Origin: Thinopyrum elongatum
Lineage: Eukaryota > Streptophyta > Magnoliopsida > Poales > Poaceae
Assembly (NCBI GenBank): GCA_011799875.1
Contig: CM022298.1
Coordinates: forward strand, 490,833,180-490,897,179
DNA length: 64,000 nucleotides
Direction: 5' to 3'
Translations under genes and position numbers: made by a program
Shown: piece after piece, positions 56,467 to 64,000 of the stretch
How positions within the stretch are numbered: the first letter of the stretch is position 1
Layout of the letters: each line of letters starts with the position of its first letter
The notes under the pieces: generated by a model
The model's database searches: none
The model's input: the letters and a program-made list of their open reading frames with translations, nothing else
What the model was told of the DNA's origin: nothing

Positions 56467-58649
56467 ATGGCGTCTAGTGAGGGAAATTACCACCGTAGAG
56501 GTCCTTATTTTGATGGTACTAATTTTGCTAGTTGGAAGCATAAGATGAAAATGCATATTCTTGGTCATAACCCCGCCATTTGGGCTGTTGTGTGTATTGG
56601 CTTGCAAGGTGATTTCTTCGAGGATGGTAGAGAATCGGATCATGAAGCGACAGCAGAAGAAATGAAGATGTTGCAATATAATGCTCAAGCTTGCGATATT
56701 CTCTTCTACGGATTGTGCCCCGAAGAATTCAACAAAATTAGCAGCCTTGAGAATGCAAAGGAAATTTGGGATACTTTGGTTGATATGCACGAAGGTACCG
56801 AGTCCGTCAAGGAATCCAAATTGGATGTGCTCCAAAGTCAACTTGACAAGTTCAAAATGAAGGATGGTGAAGGAGTCTCTGAGATGTACTCTAGGCTTGC
56901 TCTCATCACAAATGAGATTGCCGGCTTGGGAAGCGAAGAGATGACCGACAAATTCATCATCAAGAAGATCCTAAGAGCCTTGGATGGAAAATATGATACC
57001 GTGTGCACATTGATCCAAATGATGCCCAACTACAAAGATCTCAAGCCAACGGAAGTCATTGGTAGAATTGTTCCTCATGAGATGTCACTCAAGGATAAGG
57101 AAGAGCTCCACGACAAGTCAAGTGGTGCTTACAAAGCCTCATGTGATGCTCCTACAACATCTAGTGAGAAACAAGTCTTCAATGAAGAATTGAGCTTTAT
57201 GGTGAAGAACTTCAACAAGTTCTACAAGAATAGAAGCAAAGAGAGAAGTTCCAAGTCAAGGTCCTACAATGACAAAAGATCTTCTAGTCGTGATCGTAAT
57301 TGCTACAATTGTGGAAGACCCGGACACTACTCCAATGAGTGTACGGCTCCCTACAAGAAAAGAGAAGATTCACCTAAAAGGAGAAGTAAAAGAGATGAAT
57401 CACTACCAAGAGAGAGAAGGAGTAGAGATGATCGTTATGAACGAAGATCCTCTCATAGAAGCAAGGATTCAGAAAGGAAGGACAAGTCATCAAAGAGCTA
57501 CACAAGATGAAGAAATGAAGCTCATGTTGGTGAATGGGTTTCTGGTTCCGACTCCGACAACTACTCTGAGAGAAGCTATCGCTCCGACTCCGACTATACT
57601 CAAGATGAAGGTGTTGCCGGTCTTGCACTTGTGCCATCCAACTCCTACGATATATTTGACTCACCAAATGAAGGAATTGGAAAATGCTTCATGGCTAAAG
57701 TCCCTAAGGTATCACACCCCGAGTACTTTGATTTCAATAGTGATGAAGATGATTTGCTAGGTGATGATGATTTACTTGTTGACAATGCTAGTGATGAAAA
57801 CTATGATGAAATTGCTATTAATCATGACAAGATGAAATGAATGACAATGATAAGAAGGAGATTGAGCGTCTAACTAAAGAACTAAACACTCTTAAGTTAG
57901 CTCATGAAACAACTCTAGAGGATCATAGAGAGCTTCTAAGGACTCATGAGAAGCTACACTTCGAGAAGCTAAATTTAGAGCAAGAGCATGGGTTCCTAAA
58001 AGCTATCAATGATGATCTTCGAAAGAAGAGTTCTTCTTACATTGCCAAGCGTTTACTCTTGTCTACTTATATGCCACAAGTAAAATCTAGCAATAAGAGC
58101 AAGAAAGATTCTTCTTCTAGTAGTAACAATAACAATGTTAAATCCAATATTGTTGCTTCTAGTAGTTCTCTTGATTCCACTAATGATTTTCTTAGCCAAG
58201 TTACACTTGAGCAAGAAAATAGCTTATTGAAGGGAATTATAGAGAAAGGTGTTTACAAGAGCCTTGCCAGAAGTAAGCAATTTGAGGAAATTGTGTGCAA
58301 GCAAGGAAGGCACCGGAAGAATCAAGGTGTTGGTTTTGAACGAAAGTTCAATGCCAATGGAGTTGAGTGGGAAGAGGATCAATACCCCAAGACGAAGTTT
58401 GTTCCTCAACAAGAGAAGTATGATCCCACTTATTTCAAAGGAACACAAGCTCAAGATGATCTTCCACCACAAGACCACAAGCTAAAAGGCAAGGACAAGT
58501 TTCAAGAGGAGATTGATTCATTTGAAGAAGCTCCTAAGGCCTTGATCAAGTGGGTTCCCAAGACTACATCAAGTTCTACTTCATCAAGAATGACTACAAC
58601 TCTAAGGATTCCCATCAAGTTGATGTGGATCCCAAAGAAGAAGAACTAG
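56467..58649 (+). pseudogene. gag of RLC-2 (one stop, one frameshift)
   Basis: The ATG at 56467 lies 70 bp after the primer site. The N-terminal domain has Y-F-D-G-T-N-F-A-S-W-K-H-K-M and W-D-T-L-V-D-M-H-E-G-T, typical of copia gag of the UBN2 type. A CCHC zinc knuckle CYNCGRPGHYSNEC is at about 57301-57342, followed by Arg/Ser-rich sequence. The stop TGA at 57508-57510 interrupts an otherwise continuous frame (CGA to TGA is likely). Near 57837 about five extra bases shift the frame; the tail (57837-58649) has a coiled coil and KQGRHRKNQGVGFERKF, ending MWIPKKKN. It would package element RNA. Confidence 0.88.
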
Positions 58650-60369
58650 AGACTTCTTGAGGGTGACTACGCCAACATACTTCACTCATATTCATTTTGG
58701 CAAGGACATGTGCAATCAACTTTCATATCTTGCACAAGTTCATGGAGTCACAAACCCTCTTGTTGGTAAGACAAGGGACAAGGTAACCTAATGCTTTCAT
58801 GGACATCATCATATGTGTGTTTCACTCTATGTCTATGGATATTCTTGCATGTTCCTTGTGGGACTAACCCGTGTAGGTATTGAAAGTGCAACTCACTCCA
58901 ATGGATTGCTCCAAAATGATCTACATCAACATTGAGCATCCACATCTTCAACACCTACATGAAGTCATCGTCGACAAAACCCAAGGTTAGTTCATCCCTC
59001 TAAGGGGGGATATCACATCTAGGGCGAGCATTGCTCTAAGAATTGAGCTAAAGCAACTCTAATGGTGTGAACACAACAATGCTTTATGTAAAAGTGGTAA
59101 CCCCACTTGCGCTTAAACGATGAGTATGCCCTATGATCAAATGTTCTCATTTGACTCCTAAGTCAATATACTCATATATAGATGACCTAGTCATCGCCAA
59201 TTGCTTGATAGATGCTAGAGTGTATATGCATGCTTTGCCACATGTTTTATTTGCTATCTTATTGTGTGAGCATGTTGGTTGCATAATTTTCTCCATTCGA
59301 GGACATCCATTTGCTGTTTTGCTTGTTTGGTTTTTTCTTTCGCCAAATGGATAGACAAGAATGCCTAAGTACTCCCTCTAGCTATCTATGCTTTTTCTCG
59401 TCTCAAACTCTATTCATGCTACATCACAAAGTTTGAACAAGTCGAACTCGGACCCTCCGGGTGAGGAGCACTCAGAGCCACCGATCCGTCAAGGGCTTAA
59501 CTTTCAAAACCTCTTAATGTCTTTCGGTCAGACCAACTCATCCTGCTCGGTCTCACCAAAATCATTAAGTTGATCTAGGCTTTTATCTTGGTGCAATCGA
59601 TTAGAACAATTCGGTCACACTGAGTTGCAGTAACTGCTTGCAGTTTTGCATCTCGGTGCCACCGAGTCGTTCCACTCGGTCGCACCGACAGTGAATGGGT
59701 ATATATACCGCGGGTTGAAATTTTGGAAATCCCTTCAAAACACTCGACCGCGCCCCCAGCACTACCGCCCCCTTGGTCTCCGGATCATCGCCGTCATCGC
59801 CAGTGACCTCCTGCCACTGGTGTCCGTCGCTGTCAACGGGATTCTCACCGCCGTTGTCGCCATAGAAAATCCGTCGCCAAGTTAGGGTACGGATTTGAAC
59901 CCTTTGTGCTCTCTATTACTCCGATTCTTGCACAAAGTTTAATGCATATATTCTTGTTACGAATGAGATCAATCTATCCACCGAACAATTCCGTAGAATA
60001 GATTTGATGCAAAATCTTAGGGTTAGGTTTCTGCCGAACTCATCTCGGTCACACCGATTGGCTCCAGTCATTGTAAAAGTACAACTCGGTCCGACCGAAG
60101 TGTACTGATCGGTGCGACCGAAATCACTTTCTCTGTGAAACCCTAGCATCTCGGAGTCACCGAGCTGCATTTCGGTCTGACCGACATTGCATGTTTAGAC
60201 TCTAAAGTTGCTTCGGTGTCACCGAGTTTGTCAAATCGGTAGCTCCGAAATGGTTTCTGCAGAAAACTAAAATTAAGTTTTTGACTCAATATTTTTGCAA
60301 AATAAGCTGTACTTTGTGATGCTCATCCACTCTATCTATACCCAACTATTCATAGGGTCAGTGTCAGCA
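58650..60369 (+). other. RLC-2 spacer in the place of pol
   Basis: About 1.7 kb with no supported gene where copia elements normally have protease, integrase, RT and RNase H. A segment around 58880 repeats the LTR start (TTGAAAGTGCAACT). From about 59520 to 60250 it is dense in CTCGGT/ACCGAG palindromes like those in the LTR. Confidence 0.65.
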
Positions 60370-61138
60370 ATGTTAGAGGGCAGTGACAGCCAGAACAGGT
60401 CAGAGGAGGAAGCAAATCTCAGTGAGGGCACTAGTCCCTCTAGTAGCTATGATGAGTGTAGCAGAAGCACTCCCAGCAACTTGGCTAAGGCTGCTACCAG
60501 AACAAAGAAGAAAAGAACATCTAACAGTGAGGATGAGGACTTCACTGCTAATGAGGCCACTTCCAAGAAGAAGGTTATGAAGAAAGAGTATGCTGTTGCT
60601 GCTGCTGCTACCACAAAGCCTGGTGCTCAGAAGAAAGCTCCACCTAGGAGAGTTCCCATGTCAAAAGCCAGGAAAGTTCCAATTGAAAGGACTATGCAGT
60701 TTACTATTGAGTAGTCAGATGATGATGAGGCTGCTGAGGCTGGAAAGAAGAAGGAGAGAGAAAGCAAAGGCTGCAAAAGCAGCAAAGGCAGCAAGTGCAC
60801 CAGATGCTTCCACAGTGATGCTCAAGACCAAGCAAGATCAACTCAGTTATCTGCTTGAGGCTACAGTGATAATTGAGAAGGGCTTGGCCACCCTGACTCA
60901 AAATCAAGAGAGTCTTGAGAGGATCACTGAGACTAAACTCCATGACCTAGATGTGAAGGTCACTGAGATACAGACCACTGTGGAGAAGCTCCAAGAAGAA
61001 GCCGAGGACAGGGAGGATAGACCAACTACAGCTACTTTTCAGAGAGTGCCAAGGGCACAAAGGTCATCAGTAGTGCCAGTTGTCAGAGACTCCAGGACTA
61101 CTACTTCAGCAACTGCCACGGTTGTACCTCCAATGTAA
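60370..61138 (+). pseudogene. Second ORF of RLC-2, unknown coiled-coil protein
   Basis: From the ATG at 60370 the frame is Ser/Glu-rich, then Lys/Ala-rich (KKAPPRRVPMSKARKVP), with a TAG at 60712 where CAG is likely. After a shift near 60745 it continues with an alanine/lysine run and a helical region with heptad spacing (VIIEKGLATLTQNQESLERI; TEIQTTVEKLQEEAED) to a stop at 61136-61138. No motif of a known enzyme. The order basic linker then coiled coil suggests a nucleic-acid-binding oligomeric protein, as inference only. Confidence 0.5.
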
Positions 61139-61790
61139 ATCCCTCCAGCTCCACAGACCTCTGCCGAAGCTTTTGCAGATGCCCTCCTTTCCATGCCGTC
61201 TATGCACACCGGTGCACCAAGCCAGAAGACCTATTCAGGAGCTCCAGGAGATCGTGCCTAGAGTGCCATATAGCACTATACGTTTTCAAACTTTTTGGTA
61301 ACTTGTTGCCAAAGGGGGAGAAAGTGTATAGATCATTAGGCTTCAAGAGAGAGAGTGTTTTGCCTTTTATTTGCCTCTCTTGCTACTTTGATCGTTTGGT
61401 TGTTTGATTCCTATGCTACTATTTGTGTTATGCTCGTGAGATACTTATGTGATCATGTGTTTGATCATACTATGCTTAATGTGTGCTTGCATGCTTATAT
61501 CCATGAATATTTGTGTATGATCAATCACTTGTACCCTTGGTGATGAGTGCATGTTATCTAACTCTTATCATTTTGAGCGCTCCACCAAGATGTATGTGAC
61601 ATGGAAGAGTAACCCATGATCCTAATCGATTGTGCATTTGCATTCAAACGCAAATCTTAAATAATGCACAAATTTAGGGGGAGCTCTTGCTTATCACATA
61701 CTTCTCAAAGCGATGATGTATTCCATTCATATTATCATTTGTAGAAGCTTTGATCTATATGTTGTCATCAATTACCAAAAAGGGGGAGAT
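61139..61790 (+). other. RLC-2 3' spacer and polypurine tract
   Basis: No supported gene. Two purine tracts of the type AAAGGGGGAGA occur (about 61310 and 61778); the second, ending at 61790, directly precedes the 3' LTR and is the plus-strand primer. Confidence 0.7.
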
Positions 61791-63052
61791 TGAAAGTGCA
61801 ACTAATCCCCGGGTGGTTTTGGTAATTCATAACAACATATAGCTCATTGAACTAATGATCATTCAAGTTGATTATTTCAGAGAGTTCAATGTTTGGCATG
61901 GCATGGACTAGAGATGTGGACCCCTCAAAATGCTAAGGACAAAGATTGGCAAAAGCTCAAGACTCTTCATTTCTATTTTAGTGATCCAAGATCACATTGA
62001 GTCCATAGGAAAGCCAATACTATTAAAAGGGGATGAGGTGTTGCTTAATGGTCTATTTGCTCAAGTGCTTAGTGATATTGCTCCAAAACCCTCAGCCACT
62101 TTCCCATTCCAAATATGTCCAAACCCCAAAGTCAAACTCAGCCCCACCGATTTGATCTATCCGGCGCCACCGAGTTCTTTTGACATAGCCACTGCCAGAA
62201 ACCCTACCAGTTCGATCACACCAATACGGATCTCGGTCTCACTGAGATGGCCTTGCATTCCCACTGTGACATGTTGCACTCTTTCGGTCTCACCGAGTCA
62301 GTGCAATCGGTCACACCGAGTTTGCTTGTCATTCGCTCTGTTGTCCTATTACTTCACTTCAGTCCCACCGAGTCGATGTAATCAGTCACACTGAGTTGAT
62401 GTTTGTCCTAGCCCTAGCACATCGGTCACACCGAGTTGTTCCAGTCGGTCCCACCAAGATTCCTAACATTCACATTTTAAACTGAATCGGTCTCACCGAG
62501 TTCCTCTATTCGGTCTGACCGAGTTGGGTCAAATGTGTGTAATGGTTGGATTTTGTGTGGAGGCTATATATACCCCTCCACCCCCTTCTCCATTTGAGAG
62601 AGAGCCATCATAACGTGCCTACACCTCCACTACTCATTTTCTGAGAGAGAACCACCTACTCATGTGTTGAGACCAAGATATACCAATCCTACCACAAGAA
62701 TCTTGATCTCTAGCCTTCCCCAAGTTGCTTTCCACTCAAATCATCTTTCCACCATATCCAAATCCGTGAGACAGAGTTGAGTGTTGGGGATACTATCATT
62801 TGAAGCACAAGAGCAAGGAGTTCATCATCAACACACCGTCTATTACCTTTTGGAGAGTGGTGTCTCCTAGATTGGTTAGGTGTTGCTTGGGAGCCTCCGA
62901 CAAGATGTGGAGTTGAACCAAGAAGCTTGTAAGGGAAAGGAGATCGCCTAGTTCATGAAGATCTACCTGAGTGAGGCAAGTCCTTCATGGGCGATGGCCA
63001 TGGTGGGATAGACAAGGTTGCTTCTTCGTGGACCCTTCGTGGGTGGAGCCCT
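61791..63052 (+). repeat. 3' LTR of RLC-2, truncated by CACTA insertion
   Basis: Starts TGAAAGTGCAACTAATCC and parallels 54805-56066; the match ends at GGTGGAGCCCT, after which the CACTA terminus begins. Confidence 0.9.
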
Positions 63053-64000
63053 CACTACAAAAAAAATACACTTCCGTGATGATACGTGTTTGTCATAGTA
63101 GGTCATGTTTTCTGTCATGCATGTACATCCATGACGATTTTATGACAGAGTCAAGATAGTCATACCTGTGCTGTCGTAGAAGTGTTCCATGGCATTACCA
63201 AAATTATCATCATGTAAGTGTCCACTTCCATGACGATAAATGGCGCGTCATGGAAGTGCTTTCGTCAAGGGTAACCGACACATGGCATCCACCGTAACGG
63301 GTCACCGTTAAGCTATCAGGTCCGGTTTTGGATCCGATAACCCGTTAACAGCCCGGACCAATGGGGATTTTCCACGTGTAAAATTCTCAATGGCCAGAGG
63401 AACCACGTGTCGGCTCACCGTTGGGACAGATGTCATCCACTCATTGGACAGGAGGCGCCTATGATATGTCGACACGTGGCATGGCCCAACAGAGGCCCAT
63501 TCCGGTGAAAAGGCCGGCCCATTTGACTTGGTCAAAAGGTAGCATGCCGGCCCATAGAAAGCCTGTTAACGGCCTGTTCATATATAGCCCATTTATAGCC
63601 CGCTAACTCACGGCTCGTTACGGCCTATCCGAATTAAGCCAAATAGCTTCATCTGGGCCGTCCAATATGATTCCAGCCAGTTGTAACTTTTGGCCCATGT
63701 ATGGCCCATGATGTCTTTCGGCCCATATGAGGCCCTTTGTAACTCTCGGCCCATTAACGGCCCATGGTGAAACTGGCCCGTAATGAACAGTGTACCGCTT
63801 TATACCCATTAACGGCCCATTATTCCATTGGGCCATTTCCAACCCGTGTTATCTTTCGGCCTTCTCAGGGCCCATTTATTCTTGGGCTCATTTCCAGCAT
63901 TCGGTTACTTACGGCCCGTTACTGGCCTTTTCTGCTTGTGGGCCAAATTCAGCCCGTGGTTACAGTCGGCCCGTTTGTGGCCCATTAATCGGTTGGGCCG
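63053..64000 (+). mobile_element. DTC-1: left end of a CACTA-type DNA transposon
   Basis: Begins CACTACAAAAAAAATACAC, the terminal form of plant CACTA elements, exactly where the RLC-2 LTR is broken. The first 250 bp hold short repeats in both orientations around TTCCATGACG / CGTCATGGAAGTG (63120-63265). The right end and the 3-bp target duplication are outside the window, and no transposase coding is seen in the 948 bp present. Confidence 0.8.
63480..64000. repeat. Subterminal GGCCCAT repeats of DTC-1
   Basis: More than a dozen copies of GGCCCAT or GGCCCGT, often CGGCCCATTAACGGCCCAT, in direct and inverted orientation. In CACTA elements subterminal repeats of this kind bind the element's own protein. 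Confidence 0.75.

Larger units (their letters stand above)
54805..63052 (+). mobile_element. RLC-2: copia element with gag but no visible RT/integrase
   Basis: 5' LTR 54805-56382, primer site TGGTATCAGAGC (initiator tRNA-Met type, 56385-56396), gag (56467-58649), a long spacer, a second ORF (60370-61138), a purine tract AAAAAGGGGGAGAT and the 3' LTR from 61791, cut at 63052 by the CACTA element. Copia assignment rests on the Met primer site and the gag type (zinc knuckle CYNCGRPGHYSNEC). I find no integrase, YVDD or RNase H motif, so it looks non-autonomous. It resembles the LTR family with TGAAAGTGCAACTA ends that is common in Triticeae. Confidence 0.88.

Noticed and set aside
59133..59354. 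73-codon frame in RLC-2, considered as a pol remnant
   Set aside because: A short YIDDLVIA-like string resembles an RT active site, but the flanks lack the other RT motifs and the frame is short; I cannot support an RT remnant.

Overview
This window looks like intergenic chromosome from a grass of the wheat/barley group (Triticeae). I see no host gene, rRNA, tRNA, CRISPR or bacterial-type operon. Nearly every base falls in a nested stack of LTR retrotransposons (Ty3/gypsy and Ty1/copia), with one CACTA DNA transposon at the right edge. The organism call rests on LTR and gag/pol types I remember as abundant in wheat and its relatives; it is established-knowledge recognition, not a search. I label elements RLG (gypsy), RLC (copia) and DTC (CACTA).

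Layout. RLG-1 (1-7246, minus) is a gag-protease gypsy element that enters from the left and holds a solo LTR (1592-2998). It is inserted in a copia LTR, RLC-1 (7247-8118, minus), which abuts the 5' part of another minus-strand gypsy element, RLG-2 (8119-9744). RLG-2 is split by RLG-3 (9745-53874, plus; duplication GACAC). RLG-3 is split by RLG-4 (16179-50955; duplication GTCCA). RLG-4 is split twice: by RLG-5 between RNase H and integrase (21644-35323; duplication CTCAG), and by RLG-6 in the 3' half (LTRs at 38231-39808 and 44716-46284; duplication ACAAG). Right of RLG-3 come a gypsy 5' fragment (RLG-7), a copia element without visible RT or integrase (RLC-2, 54805-63052), and a CACTA end (63053-64000) that cuts the RLC-2 3' LTR. 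For RLG-3, -4 and -5 both LTRs and both copies of the target duplication can be read, so their order of insertion is firm.

Function. RLG-4 and RLG-5 carry the full gypsy order gag-protease-RT-RNase H-integrase, broken by stops and frameshifts. RLG-1, RLG-3, RLG-6 and RLC-2 show gag (with protease in the gypsy ones) but no RT or integrase and were probably mobilised by enzymes from relatives. RLG-4 and RLG-5 also hold, between integrase and 3' LTR, a multi-exon gene on the opposite strand; RLG-1 shows the end of a third copy. In RLG-5 five exons with GT-AG introns join in phase into an open frame of 958 codons, although the sense gag-pol of the same element carries about nine lesions. In RLG-4 seven exons join into 946 codons with two stops and an LTR insertion. 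In both, the longest intron lies at the same place in the protein and is filled with tandem repeats. This antisense gene, and the hairpin-forming tandem array next to it in RLG-4, are the most interesting content.
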